A stretch of DNA of 64,000 bases from CALRWV02 sp943371965 (GCA_943371965.1 CALRWV020000006.1:62001-126000), one strand, 5' to 3'; positions 34,909-44,840 are shown, numbered from the stretch's first letter. Notes: generated by a model from the sequence alone, not told the origin. Made by a program: numbers and translations.

Positions 34909-35931
34909 ATGAAATTAGTTAAAATATACTTACCCTTAATTGTCTTTTCTCTCTTGTTTATTGAGGCAAATGCACAAAATGTATCAAAAAGAGGCACTAC
35001 TCCCATGTCATTTCTTGAAATTGGTATGGGAGCCAGAGCAGTAGGAATGGGGTCATCATTTGTTGCTGTTGCTGATGATCCATCTGCTATGTTTTGGAAT
35101 CCTGCAGGAATATTAAAATTAGAAGGAACGCAAATTATGTTTGAACATAATTACTGGTTTGCAGGGATTTCTCTGAATTATTTTGCAGCAACCAAAAATT
35201 TAGGAGAATATGGTGCAATCGGTTTCAGTGTTACTAACTCAGATGTTGGAGATATTGAAGTTACAACAGTCGAAAGACCCGAGGGAGACGGTCAAACCTT
35301 TACTCAAAGGGATTTTGCACTTTCAGTAACATATGCTATTCAGTTTACAGATAAATTCCTTATAGGTTTTAATCCAAAATTAGTACGTGAAACACTTTGG
35401 AACACCAGCGCAACTGGAATTGCCATAGATATTGGTATATTATATGAAACTCCATTTGATGGGTTTTCGTTGGGAATGGCGATTACAAATTTTGGTACCA
35501 AAGTAAAATTGGAAGGCAATACAACTCAAGTATTATATGATCCAGATATATATACAGGAGGAAACAATTCGAGAATACCTGTCAATTTAAGCACGGATGA
35601 ATTTGAGATGCCTCTGAACTACAGAGTAGGAATTTCCTATAAATATTTAATGGATGACAACAGCAAGTTGGTTGCCAACATTGAAGCTGCACACCCCAAT
35701 TCAAATTATGAAAGTGTTAATTTGGGAACTGAATATTCATTCCACGATTTTCTTTATCTAAGGGGAGGTTATGAATCTCTTTTCCTTGACAACAGCGAAA
35801 AAGGAATGAGTCTTGGAGCTGGTATCAAATATCTTGTTATTGGAAATCTCTGGACAACTTTTAACTATTCATACTCTGATTTTGGAAGGCTTAACAATGT
35901 TCAGAGAGTCAGTATCAATTTAAACTTTTAA
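34909..35931 (+). CDS. PorV/PorQ-family outer-membrane protein
   Basis: 340 residues. Signal peptide (ends EANAQ), then MSFLEIGMGARAVGMGSSFVAVADDPSAMFWNPAGI, the typical start of PorV/PorQ (UPF0164-like) beta barrels, and alternating beta strands to a final aromatic residue (SINLNF). Family members include PorV, the T9SS shuttle/acceptor protein; in Ignavibacteria-like genomes many copies exist, so this one may serve a specific partner. It lies 15 nt after the 1108-residue secreted protein, suggesting it handles or anchors that product. That specific link is inference. Confidence 0.85.
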   Translation: MKLVKIYLPLIVFSLLFIEANAQNVSKRGTTPMSFLEIGMGARAVGMGSSFVAVADDPSAMFWNPAGILKLEGTQIMFEHNYWFAGISLNYFAATKNLGEYGAIGFSVTNSDVGDIEVTTVERPEGDGQTFTQRDFALSVTYAIQFTDKFLIGFNPKLVRETLWNTSATGIAIDIGILYETPFDGFSLGMAITNFGTKVKLEGNTTQVLYDPDIYTGGNNSRIPVNLSTDEFEMPLNYRVGISYKYLMDDNSKLVANIEAAHPNSNYESVNLGTEYSFHDFLYLRGGYESLFLDNSEKGMSLGAGIKYLVIGNLWTTFNYSYSDFGRLNNVQRVSINLNF

Positions 35932-35951
35932 TTTGAAATGACAGACCCAAC

Positions 35952-37796
35952 ATGGGAAAAAAATATACGCTTCTTTCAATTTATTTCCTTGTTGGGTTTT
36001 TCAATTTCCTTTCAACCTGTTATTCCAAAGATTTCAAAGGTGCTGAGTACAGAACCAAAGAATCTTACCTTTATGGACGGTTTGAAGTCAGAATGAAATC
36101 TGCTCAAAAAGATGGGGTACTTTCAACATTTTTTACTTACTTTGATGGATTACCGGATGATCCATGGGCAATGGGAAAGTGGAATGAAATAGATATTGAA
36201 ATACTTGGAAGATATACCAATGATGTTCAGTTCAATCCCATAACACCTAACCAAATCAATCATGTTTCCCATGTTTGGACTGATTTCAATCCAGGAGATG
36301 ATTTTCATACCTATGCTTTTGAGTGGACTCCTGACTATGTCAGCTGGTTTATTGATGGTGTTGAAGTCAGAAAGCAAACAGCAGATCATATTAAAACCTT
36401 AACAAGAGCTCAAAAAATCATGTTGAATACCTGGATTCCCCAGTGGGCAAATTGGGCAGGAGATTGGAACCAGGACGCACTCCCGGCTTTTACTTTTTAT
36501 GATTATGTTTCATATTCATCTTTTACTCCGGGTTCCGGAAGCAACGGCACTTCAAATAATTTTACTTCTCAATGGAAAGATGACTTTGATTCGCTGAACA
36601 CTGAAAGATGGGAAAAGGCAACGCATACTTTCAGTGGAAATCTGGTTGATTTCGAACCGCAAAATATAGTTTTTTCAGACGGTAATTTAATTCTTTGTCT
36701 GACTGATAAGACAAATTTTGGCTATAAAGATAATTTTGGTCCAAAAGTCTTGTACACCCGGCAATCAGATACATTGATTTCTGTACAGTTCAGTGAAATT
36801 GTGGATAAAGCAAGCGCTGAAAAAACCTCCAATTTTTTAATTCCAAATCTTACAGTCAAAAGGGCAAGGCTGACAGGAAATCAATCAATTGTCGAACTTG
36901 TAACATCCAAACCTGATTCATTGAAATCTTACTCGATTTTTGTTCAGAAAATATATGATTTATCCAAACCTCCAAATATTTCTGCATTGGTTTCGAAAAG
37001 CATATCAAAAGCAAAAAAACTTTCTTTCCCGCTTAAAATTGATGTCGGCAGTTTGAATGCAAATCTTGACTATTCAGCTGATCAGCAGATTACTTTTGAT
37101 AAAATGTATGGTGCATATGACGGAGAATATTTCAGCACATCAAATCCCATTTCCTCAACTGCTTCTGAAATTGTCTACCAGACTGATAACAGGGGAATTT
37201 GTCAGTATAAAGTCAGGGTTCCAAATGGGACTTATAAATTAACCCTTGAATTCAGCGAGAATCAATTTTCTGAACCTGGAACAAGAGTAACAGATATTAC
37301 TGCTGAAAACTCTGCAAACAAAAAATTTATGGTTGACGTTTTCAATGTAGCAGGAGTCAATTCAGCATTTCAAACCAGTTTTAATTCTGTGAAAGTCGAA
37401 GATGGAGAACTTGATCTTCATTTTTCTTCTGTTTCAGGAGTTCCTTCACTGGCAGGTTTAATTGTTGAACAATTAAGTGTTTCTACAGAAATGCAGCGGG
37501 AGAACAGAGTAAATCAGATTCACTTCAATCTGCATCAGAATTATCCCAATCCTTTCAACGGTGAAACAGTTATCGAATTTGATTTGCAGAAGCCTCAGAA
37601 TATTCTATTTGATGTTTATGATGTAGCCGGAAAAATTGTTTCAAGAAAAGATTTAGGTTATTTGGCAGCAAAAAAACATTTGGTTAGATGGGAAGCAAAA
37701 GACAATTCGGGAAACATGCTCAGTTCCGGAACCTATTTTTTTTCAATCACTGGTCAGCAATCAAGAGAATCAAAAAAACTGACAATTGTTAAGTAA
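35952..37796 (+). CDS. Circularly permuted GH16 lichenase with malectin-like module and T9SS domain
   Basis: 614 residues. The GH16 domain (about 26-250) has the order seen in the naturally permuted Fibrobacter succinogenes 1,3-1,4-beta-glucanase: it begins KDFKGAEYRTKESYLYGRF, normally the middle of the fold, carries the catalytic EIDIE (E79, D81, E83) and HTYAFEWTPDYVSWFIDG, then after FYDYVSYSSFTPGSG comes the normally N-terminal strand (KDDFDSLNTERWEKA... DGNLILCLTDK). A middle region (about 255-345) is followed by a malectin-like module (about 350-510) and a T9SS domain (HQNYPNPFNGETVI). It should cut mixed-linkage beta-glucan at the cell surface. The N-terminal segment is hydrophobic but lacks a clean signal-peptidase site. 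Confidence 0.9.
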   Translation: MGKKYTLLSIYFLVGFFNFLSTCYSKDFKGAEYRTKESYLYGRFEVRMKSAQKDGVLSTFFTYFDGLPDDPWAMGKWNEIDIEILGRYTNDVQFNPITPNQINHVSHVWTDFNPGDDFHTYAFEWTPDYVSWFIDGVEVRKQTADHIKTLTRAQKIMLNTWIPQWANWAGDWNQDALPAFTFYDYVSYSSFTPGSGSNGTSNNFTSQWKDDFDSLNTERWEKATHTFSGNLVDFEPQNIVFSDGNLILCLTDKTNFGYKDNFGPKVLYTRQSDTLISVQFSEIVDKASAEKTSNFLIPNLTVKRARLTGNQSIVELVTSKPDSLKSYSIFVQKIYDLSKPPNISALVSKSISKAKKLSFPLKIDVGSLNANLDYSADQQITFDKMYGAYDGEYFSTSNPISSTASEIVYQTDNRGICQYKVRVPNGTYKLTLEFSENQFSEPGTRVTDITAENSANKKFMVDVFNVAGVNSAFQTSFNSVKVEDGELDLHFSSVSGVPSLAGLIVEQLSVSTEMQRENRVNQIHFNLHQNYPNPFNGETVIEFDLQKPQNILFDVYDVAGKIVSRKDLGYLAAKKHLVRWEAKDNSGNMLSSGTYFFSITGQQSRESKKLTIVK

Positions 37797-37807
37797 AAAG
37801 ATTTTTT

Positions 37808-40123
37808 ATGAAAAATTTTTTATCACTTGGATTTTTATTTCTTTTTCCGGGAGTAGTTTCTGCCCAGGAAGCAGATCTGGAAGCAACATTCGACCTTCGG
37901 AATGTTAACGAAATAAATGTCCCTTTTCAAAACAGCATCCCCTATTCAAGTTTTGAAAAACAGAACCACTCCATCATAAATCTGGGAGGAACCTGGAAGA
38001 AACAGCGGTTTTCTGCTTCAGATGTTGTTACGCTTCAGAAAAGAAATACCAAGGGAATGACAGATTTATTGACAGAATCTGCCGGTAGGGAAACAGAAAA
38101 TTATGACGATTCTGCATGGGAAACTAAAACTCTTCCTCAGGTAGAAAATATCATGGACGTTTATCAAAAACGACCGGAATATTATGAAGATGGAGTTTGG
38201 TACAGAAAGGCTTTCAGTGTGTCATCCGATTATTCGGGAAAAAGAGCGCTTCTCCGTTTTCTTGCAGTGAATTATGTAGCAGACGTTTGGGTTAACGGCA
38301 ATTACTGCGGTTGGCATGAAGGTGGATATACTCCATTTGCATTCGACGTTACTCCTTTTTTAAAATATGGTGAAGCGAATACAATATCAGTCAGAATTGA
38401 TAATCCGGAATGGGGTAAACGAAATGATATTGTTCCCTATGTAAAAGTTGACTGGTTTAATTACACTGGAATCATTCATGATGTTTACATGGAATTTGTT
38501 GATCCTGTTTCAGTTTCAAGGGCAGATATTGCAGATCAGTCACTTAACGGTAATTTCAAGACGAAACTTGTTTTATGGAATCCTGAAAAAAAAACAGATC
38601 AAATAAGTGTATCTGTAAAGGCCTTTGAAGTGAATTTGAGTTCACCCAATATCCAGTCAGATTTTGTAGCAGATTTGTTAGGTTCTCAGATTAATATTTC
38701 AGGAACGACGGAGTTCAATGTTGATTTGAATGGAGATTCCGTTGTTGCAGGAGAATACCAGTTTTCCATCACGTCTCCCAAATTATGGACAATCAAAAAA
38801 CCATCGCTTTATGCTTTGAAAGTTACTCTTAAATCAGGCAAAAATATTCTGGATGAATTCTATACACAGTTTGGTATAAGAACAGTTGCAACCAACGGCA
38901 ACAAAATAGAACTGAATGGAATTCCAACATTTTTTACAGCAGTTGCCCGTCATGAAGATCATCCGGTTTACGGGAGATCGATACCTAAAAATGTAATTTA
39001 TTCCGATCTGAAAATGATCAAGGGTGTCAATGCCAATCTTGTAAGAACAGCCCACTATCCGAACCATCCTTATACCTACCAGGTATTGGATCGTTTGGGA
39101 GTTGCTGCTATAGAGGAAATTCCTGTTTGGTGGTTTGATACTGAAGCTGCATGGAAAATCCAAAATGAAAGACGCCATATTCATGAACAAATGTGGCGTG
39201 AAATGATTTTCAGGGATTACAACCGTCCTTCCATTTTGCTGTGGAGCACAACCAATGAATGTCTTGATGTAGCAAACAGGAAAATATTTATAGAAAAAGT
39301 TCATCATGATCTTGATACAAATTATCCGGACGGACGGTTGGTAACACAATCAGCAGCCGCAGACAGACCGGGACCAAATGATGATTCTCAATATGCGGTA
39401 GATGTCCCCGGTTGGACCATGTATTTTGGTGTTTTTTATGGCAATGAAGCGTATCCAGATACAAAAGCATTTCTTGAGGCAACAAGATCCGCGCATCCCA
39501 ATACCCCAATAATTGCAACTGAGTATGGCCGTTGGTCAAAAGAAGATCATACACAACAGGGAATTCAAAACGTAATTTTTTCAGGAACCTACGATGCCTT
39601 TTCTGAGTTTACTGCCCGTTCCAAACAGGGGGTCCTTAATACCAATGGACATCTTGCTGTAACTACTTGGTGGTGTTTGTTTGACTGGTATACGCATACC
39701 CAACCAACAGGTTTTCAAAGTATGGGTTTATATCAGATGAACAGAACTTCTCCGAAAGAAGTTGCTGATATATTAAAAGGCAGGTATTCACTTTACAATG
39801 CCACTGCCCCAATCAATACAGATATTGAGGATGAAAAAAAAAGTGAATTGGATTTCAGAGTAAATCAGAATTATCCAAATCCTTTCAATCCATCAACCCA
39901 TATAGATTTTGAATTACCTGGAAAATCACAGGTAACTGTTTCTGTTTTTGATTTGGAAGGCAGATTGATCAAAACAATTTTTTCAGGTGTTAAAAATGCC
40001 GGAAAAAATTCAGTGGAATTCAGCAGTCAGAGAAATGGTTTAAATCTTGCTTCGGGAATTTATTTATACAAAATTCAAACCGATTTTTCTACAGAAACAA
40101 AGAAAATGATTTTGGTTAAATGA
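37808..40123 (+). CDS. GH2-family beta-glycosidase with T9SS domain
   Basis: 771 residues. Signal peptide (ends GVVSAQ); a GH2 sugar-binding domain with VWYRKAFSV and VADVWVNGNYCGWHEGGYTPFAFDVT; an immunoglobulin-like domain (about 235-360); a TIM barrel with acid/base E484 in LLWSTTNEC and nucleophile E572 in IIATEYG, and the upstream NLVRTAHYPNHPY motif. The C-terminal about 80 residues are a T9SS sorting domain (NQNYPNPFNPSTHIDF). Likely beta-galactosidase, -glucuronidase or related exo-enzyme displayed on the surface; specificity cannot be read from motifs. It follows the lichenase gene by 11 nt and its stop overlaps the GH3 frame (ATGA). Confidence 0.92.
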   Translation: MKNFLSLGFLFLFPGVVSAQEADLEATFDLRNVNEINVPFQNSIPYSSFEKQNHSIINLGGTWKKQRFSASDVVTLQKRNTKGMTDLLTESAGRETENYDDSAWETKTLPQVENIMDVYQKRPEYYEDGVWYRKAFSVSSDYSGKRALLRFLAVNYVADVWVNGNYCGWHEGGYTPFAFDVTPFLKYGEANTISVRIDNPEWGKRNDIVPYVKVDWFNYTGIIHDVYMEFVDPVSVSRADIADQSLNGNFKTKLVLWNPEKKTDQISVSVKAFEVNLSSPNIQSDFVADLLGSQINISGTTEFNVDLNGDSVVAGEYQFSITSPKLWTIKKPSLYALKVTLKSGKNILDEFYTQFGIRTVATNGNKIELNGIPTFFTAVARHEDHPVYGRSIPKNVIYSDLKMIKGVNANLVRTAHYPNHPYTYQVLDRLGVAAIEEIPVWWFDTEAAWKIQNERRHIHEQMWREMIFRDYNRPSILLWSTTNECLDVANRKIFIEKVHHDLDTNYPDGRLVTQSAAADRPGPNDDSQYAVDVPGWTMYFGVFYGNEAYPDTKAFLEATRSAHPNTPIIATEYGRWSKEDHTQQGIQNVIFSGTYDAFSEFTARSKQGVLNTNGHLAVTTWWCLFDWYTHTQPTGFQSMGLYQMNRTSPKEVADILKGRYSLYNATAPINTDIEDEKKSELDFRVNQNYPNPFNPSTHIDFELPGKSQVTVSVFDLEGRLIKTIFSGVKNAGKNSVEFSSQRNGLNLASGIYLYKIQTDFSTETKKMILVK

Positions 40124-42378
40124 AAAATTTTACAGGAGAGCTTAAGTTGAAATCGCTAATATTGTTAGAATTGATTGTTGCTTCATCGTTGTTTTTATCT
40201 GCCAGTGTTTCTGCCCAAAAGAAAGATGCTGATGTCAAAGTCAAAAAAATGCTTTCTCAAATGACGCTTGAAGAAAAAGTTGGACAAATGACACAGGTTA
40301 CATTCGATGTTGTGGCTGCAGATGGTGGTTCAGGATCTTTAAACCCGACAGATAAGGTAAAACTTGAAAAAGCAATTTTGGAATATCATGTCGGTTCAAT
40401 TTTAAACACCCCTTATGGTCTTGCACAAACTGCTGAAACATGGAGAAATATCATTACTTCCATTCAGGATGTTGCAACAAAAAAATCAAGATTGAAAATT
40501 CCGGTTTTGTATGGAATCGATGCCATTCACGGTGCAACTTATACTACGGGAGCAACTCTTTTTCCACAGGCTCTTGCCCTTGCATCAAGTTTCAACAGAG
40601 AATTGGCAAAAACTGAAGGTGACATAACAGCCAAAGAAATCCGTGCTTCTGGAATTCCATGGAATTTTTATCCGGTTCTTGATATCGGGCGTGTTCCAAC
40701 CTGGCCGCGTTTCTGGGAAACTTACGGTGAAGATTCTTATCTGGCATCTGAATTGGGTTCAGCTTACATCAGATCTCATCAGGGCGAAGATTATTCCAAT
40801 CCTGAAAAGGCAATTACCTGTCTGAAACATTACATGGGTTACAGTATGCCCCTAACAGGTAAAGACAGAACTCCAGCATGGATTCCTGAAAGACAACTTC
40901 GTGAAATTTTCCTTCCATCATTTGAAGCGGGTGTTGACGCAGGATCACCAACTGCAATGATCAACTCCGGTGAAATCAACGGAATTCCCGGACATTCAAA
41001 TTATCATATCCTGACTGAAATTCTGCGTGATGAATTGAAATTCAAAGGATTTACAGTTTCGGATTGGGAAGATATCAAACGGCTTTACACCCGTGACAAG
41101 GTTGCAGCAACTCCAAAAGAAGCTGTGAAAATGGCTGTTATGGCAGGTGTTGATATGAGCATGGTTCCTTATGATTTTACTTTTTTTGATCTGCTGGTTG
41201 AACTGGTAAAATCAAAAGAAGTTCCGATGTCAAGAATTGATGAAGCTGTCGGTAGAATTCTGAAAGTAAAATATGAAATGGGATTGTTTGACAATCCGTA
41301 TCCTGATGCATCACTTCAGAAAAATTTCGCTTCAAAGGAACATACACAGAAAAATCTTGAAGCTTCACACGAAACTGTAATTCTTGCCAAAAATGACGGC
41401 AATATTTTACCTCTGAAAAAGACTGACAAAATTCTGGTTACAGGACCAACTGCAAATCTTCTAAAAGTTCTGAATGGTGGATGGACTATAACCTGGCAGG
41501 GAGACAGAGAAGAATTATATCCTCAGGAAAAATTGACTCTGCTTGAAGCTGTTCAGGGGAAATCTTCTTCAGTGAGTTATATTGAAGGCGTAACATTCGA
41601 TAAAATCATTGATCTGGATGCTGTGAAAAAATCGGCTGAAACTGCTGACGTTATTTTGCTGTGTATTGGTGAACCAACCTACTGCGAAACTCCGGGAAAC
41701 ATAGCAAGTCTGGAATTGGATGAAGTTCAGAAGAAATTGGCAGATGTTGTTTTGGCTACCGGAAAACCGGTTGTGACTGTCGTTCTCGAAGGCCGTCCGA
41801 GAATTATAACACCGATAGTTGAAAAATCAAAAGGTGTTATTGTTTCATTTCTTCCTGGGATGGAAGGTGGACAGGCATTGGCTGATGTAATTTTTGGAGA
41901 TTACAATCCTGACGCAAAATTCCCATGTACCTATCCGAGATCAGCAAATGATTTTACGACATACGATTACAAATCCTTTGCAGTTTTTGACGTCAATTAT
42001 TTTACTCCTCTCTTTGAATTCGGTTCAGGTTTGAGCTATACTGAATTTGAATATTCGAATTTGACTTTGGGCAAAGATGAAATAAAGGAAAAAGATAAAC
42101 TTGAAATTGAAGTGACTGTTACCAACAAAGGGAAAGTTGCAGGGAAGGAATCAGTTCTGATGTTCCTGACTGATGTTGTTAGATCAGTAACTCCTCCAAA
42201 CAAACAGCTGAAAGGGTTCGATAAAGTTTATCTGAACCCCGGAGAAAGCAAAAAGATAAAATTTACACTGACTTCAAAGGATCTTTCATTTATTGGACTT
42301 GAAGACAAAAGGATTGTTGAAAAAGGTGAATTTAAAATTCATGTTAAAGGAATGACAAAGTCATTCAGATTGATTTAA
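40120..42378 (+). CDS. GH3 beta-glucosidase, periplasmic
   Basis: 752 residues from the ATG that overlaps the previous stop by 4 nt. A TTG at 40147 with a perfect AGGAGAG ribosome site at 40134-40140 is a serious alternative and gives a shorter, cleaner signal peptide (ends ASVSAQ, 743 residues). GH3 features: SQMTLEEKVGQMTQ, LYGIDAIHGATYTTGAT, nucleophile D315 in FTVSDWEDIK, a second alpha/beta domain (LVTGPTANLLKVLNGGWTI, LLCIGEPTYCETPGN) and a C-terminal fibronectin-like domain (YTEFEYSNLTL onwards). It releases terminal beta-linked glucose from oligosaccharides, presumably those made by the GH16/GH2 enzymes. No T9SS domain, so periplasmic. Confidence 0.93.
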   Translation: MKNFTGELKLKSLILLELIVASSLFLSASVSAQKKDADVKVKKMLSQMTLEEKVGQMTQVTFDVVAADGGSGSLNPTDKVKLEKAILEYHVGSILNTPYGLAQTAETWRNIITSIQDVATKKSRLKIPVLYGIDAIHGATYTTGATLFPQALALASSFNRELAKTEGDITAKEIRASGIPWNFYPVLDIGRVPTWPRFWETYGEDSYLASELGSAYIRSHQGEDYSNPEKAITCLKHYMGYSMPLTGKDRTPAWIPERQLREIFLPSFEAGVDAGSPTAMINSGEINGIPGHSNYHILTEILRDELKFKGFTVSDWEDIKRLYTRDKVAATPKEAVKMAVMAGVDMSMVPYDFTFFDLLVELVKSKEVPMSRIDEAVGRILKVKYEMGLFDNPYPDASLQKNFASKEHTQKNLEASHETVILAKNDGNILPLKKTDKILVTGPTANLLKVLNGGWTITWQGDREELYPQEKLTLLEAVQGKSSSVSYIEGVTFDKIIDLDAVKKSAETADVILLCIGEPTYCETPGNIASLELDEVQKKLADVVLATGKPVVTVVLEGRPRIITPIVEKSKGVIVSFLPGMEGGQALADVIFGDYNPDAKFPCTYPRSANDFTTYDYKSFAVFDVNYFTPLFEFGSGLSYTEFEYSNLTLGKDEIKEKDKLEIEVTVTNKGKVAGKESVLMFLTDVVRSVTPPNKQLKGFDKVYLNPGESKKIKFTLTSKDLSFIGLEDKRIVEKGEFKIHVKGMTKSFRLI

Positions 42379-42471
42379 TTAAACTGTTAGATAAACTGAT
42401 CAGGTTTTTGGTTTTTTAATTGCAGCAGAATCTGGTTTTTAAAATACAATGCAATTTGAAGGAGAAATGAA

Positions 42472-43785
42472 ATGGCACAAGGTATAGGTAGTGTTTCAGG
42501 CGGTCAAACGCTCAATGATTCCAAGAACGCCAACTACACAGGAGCATTGACGGTATTAACCTCTCTGTTTTTCATGTGGGGTTTTATCACCTGTTTGAAT
42601 GATATTCTGATTCCTCACCTGAAATCAGTTTTCACTTTGAATTACACTCAGGCAATGATGATTCAGTTTTGCTTTTTTACCGCGTATTTTATTGTTTCAG
42701 TACCCAGCGGATACCTGATTGAAAAAATCGGATACAAAAACGGAATCATTGTTGGATTGTCAACCGCAGGAATTGGATGTTTACTGTTTTATCCTGCTGC
42801 CGGTTCCCATTCATATCCCATGTTCCTCGGTGCTTTTTTTGTTTTGGCATCCGGGATCACTCTGCTTCAGGTTGCAGCAAATCCGTACGTAACCATTCTT
42901 GGAAAAGCAGAGACTGCTTCAAGCCGTTTGAATCTGACACAAGCTTTCAACTCATTGGGAACCACCATTGCTCCTTATTTTGGCGCATTGTTTATTTTAT
43001 CAAATGCTGTTAAAACCACTGAAGAAATCAGCATGATGAATCCTGAAGATTTAAGTTTGTATCAGGCTGCAGAAGCTGCCGCAGTTCAGAATCCGTATCT
43101 TGGTCTGGCAGCAGTTTTATTTCTGATTGCAGTTGTTTTTGCGGTTATCAAGCTTCCAAAAATCGAAGCATCTGAACAGGCTGCATCCGGTGGTGGAAGT
43201 CATGATCACATGCACAGCAGTGCATGGGGTTACAAACATCTTGTACTTGGTGCTGTTGCAATTTTCGTTTATGTCGGCGGAGAAGTTTCTATCGGAAGTT
43301 TTCTGGTTAACTTTTTGGGTGAGCCATCTATCGCCGGTTTAAGAGAGGCTGATGCAGGAAAATATGTCTCCTTTTATTGGGGTGGTGCAATGGTAGGTAG
43401 ATTCATCGGAGCTGCAGTTCTTCAAAAAATGAATCCAGGAAAAGTCCTTGCATTCAATGCTGTAGCAGCTGCTTTACTTGTTATACTGACGATGCTGACT
43501 TCCGGTCAAACTGCTATGTTTTTAATTCTGAGTGTCGGACTTTTCAACTCAATTATGTTCCCTACCATTTTTTCATTGGGAGTTGATGGACTTGGAAAAC
43601 ACACCGGTCAAGGTTCAGGTATTTTATGTGCAGCAATAGTTGGTGGTGCTATACTGCCTGTTGTTCAGGGATATTTTGCTGATTCAATTGGAATCCAGCA
43701 TGCATTTTTTGTACCTGTTCTTTGTTACATTTACATTGCCTATTACGGCTGGAAAGGTCATAAAACTGATTACGTAACTGCATAA
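42472..43785 (+). CDS. Sugar MFS permease, FucP/GluP-like
   Basis: 437 residues, 12 membrane helices with a central cytoplasmic loop holding a His-rich stretch (GGGSHDHMHS). Family signatures for the fucose/glucose-galactose:H+ symporters: SLFFMWGFITCLNDILIPHLK in helix 1, YFIVSVPSGYLIEKIGYKNG, and LLQVAANPYVTILG with SSRLNLTQAFNSLGTTIAPYFG. It imports a hexose with protons. Adjacent downstream (27 nt) is a ROK sugar kinase, which makes glucose the most likely substrate. Good ribosome site (GAAGGAG). Confidence 0.93.
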   Translation: MAQGIGSVSGGQTLNDSKNANYTGALTVLTSLFFMWGFITCLNDILIPHLKSVFTLNYTQAMMIQFCFFTAYFIVSVPSGYLIEKIGYKNGIIVGLSTAGIGCLLFYPAAGSHSYPMFLGAFFVLASGITLLQVAANPYVTILGKAETASSRLNLTQAFNSLGTTIAPYFGALFILSNAVKTTEEISMMNPEDLSLYQAAEAAAVQNPYLGLAAVLFLIAVVFAVIKLPKIEASEQAASGGGSHDHMHSSAWGYKHLVLGAVAIFVYVGGEVSIGSFLVNFLGEPSIAGLREADAGKYVSFYWGGAMVGRFIGAAVLQKMNPGKVLAFNAVAAALLVILTMLTSGQTAMFLILSVGLFNSIMFPTIFSLGVDGLGKHTGQGSGILCAAIVGGAILPVVQGYFADSIGIQHAFFVPVLCYIYIAYYGWKGHKTDYVTA

Positions 43786-43812
43786 CAATTAAGCAAAAAA
43801 GCGGGGTGTGAC

Positions 43813-44793
43813 TTGGGCGCTAAAGATTTTGCAATGCTCGGTATCGATATTGGTGGAACTTCAACCAAATTCGGATTTGTAAATATGTTTGGAAAGGTGA
43901 TAGTGGAAGAAAAAATCCCAACTTTTCCTGACCAGTCAGCAGAATCGCTTCTGCATAGATTGAAAAATGAAATAGACAGTTTGTATGATCAGATTGCTGA
44001 ACAGTACGATTGGATTGGTATTGGAGTCGGCGCTCCAAATGCCAACCACTATACCGGCCAGGTTGTCAATCCCCCAAATCTGAAATGGGGGACAGTCAAT
44101 TTGGTGGAACTGTTTTCCGAAATTTTCCCGGATCAGCAGACTTACCTAACAAATGATGCCAATATAGCTGCCTTTGCTGAAATGAAGTTTGGTGCCGGTC
44201 AGGGTATCAAACATTTTATTGTGATTACTCTTGGTACTGGTTTGGGAAGTGGAATTGTAGTTGATGATAAGATTGTTCATGGAGTAACGGGATTTGCAGG
44301 TGAATTGGGACATATGACTGTTGTAAAAGATGGCCGGGAATGTGGTTGTGGCAGGAAAGGTTGTCTTGAAACTTATTCTTCTGCAACAGGAATCAGAAGA
44401 ACTATTTTGGAGTTGTTGGCCAATTCAAACAAACCAAGTCAGTTCAGGGGAATTGCTTTCAATGAAATTACCGGGAAAATGATTTCAAAAGCTGCCAAGG
44501 AAGGTGATGAAATTGCAAAAATGGCTTTTCTGGAATGCGGAGATAAACTGGGTGAAGCACTTGCCAATGCTGTAACAGTAACAAGTCCGGAATTGATAAT
44601 TCTGGTTGGTGGATTGGCACAGGCAGGTAAACTGATTATTGACCCGACACAGGAAAGTTTGAACCGTTATATTTTTGCACCATTCAAAAATACTGTTAAA
44701 GTTGTGGCCTCCGGAATTGATGTAGAAAATGTTGCAGTGATAGGAGCAGCTGCCCTTGCCCTTGATATGAATTCCGGTGAGATGGACAATTAA
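43813..44793 (+). CDS. ROK-family glucokinase
   Basis: 326 residues. Phosphorylates glucose or a related sugar with ATP in the cytoplasm. Motifs: LGIDIGGTSTKFG (phosphate loop), TNDANIAAFAE with the catalytic aspartate D115, GTGLGSGIV, and the ROK zinc site GELGHM (H167) with CGCGRKGC (C177, C179, C184). Start is TTG, supported by GGGGTG 5 nt upstream; an ATG at 43834 lacks a ribosome site and would cut close to the phosphate loop. It completes a minimal uptake-and-activation pair with the MFS permease just upstream. Confidence 0.93.
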   Translation: MGAKDFAMLGIDIGGTSTKFGFVNMFGKVIVEEKIPTFPDQSAESLLHRLKNEIDSLYDQIAEQYDWIGIGVGAPNANHYTGQVVNPPNLKWGTVNLVELFSEIFPDQQTYLTNDANIAAFAEMKFGAGQGIKHFIVITLGTGLGSGIVVDDKIVHGVTGFAGELGHMTVVKDGRECGCGRKGCLETYSSATGIRRTILELLANSNKPSQFRGIAFNEITGKMISKAAKEGDEIAKMAFLECGDKLGEALANAVTVTSPELIILVGGLAQAGKLIIDPTQESLNRYIFAPFKNTVKVVASGIDVENVAVIGAAALALDMNSGEMDN

Positions 44794-44840
44794 TTGAAAT
44801 TGGTTTTCTTAAAGTTCAGGAAAATAATGAAACAGATAAC

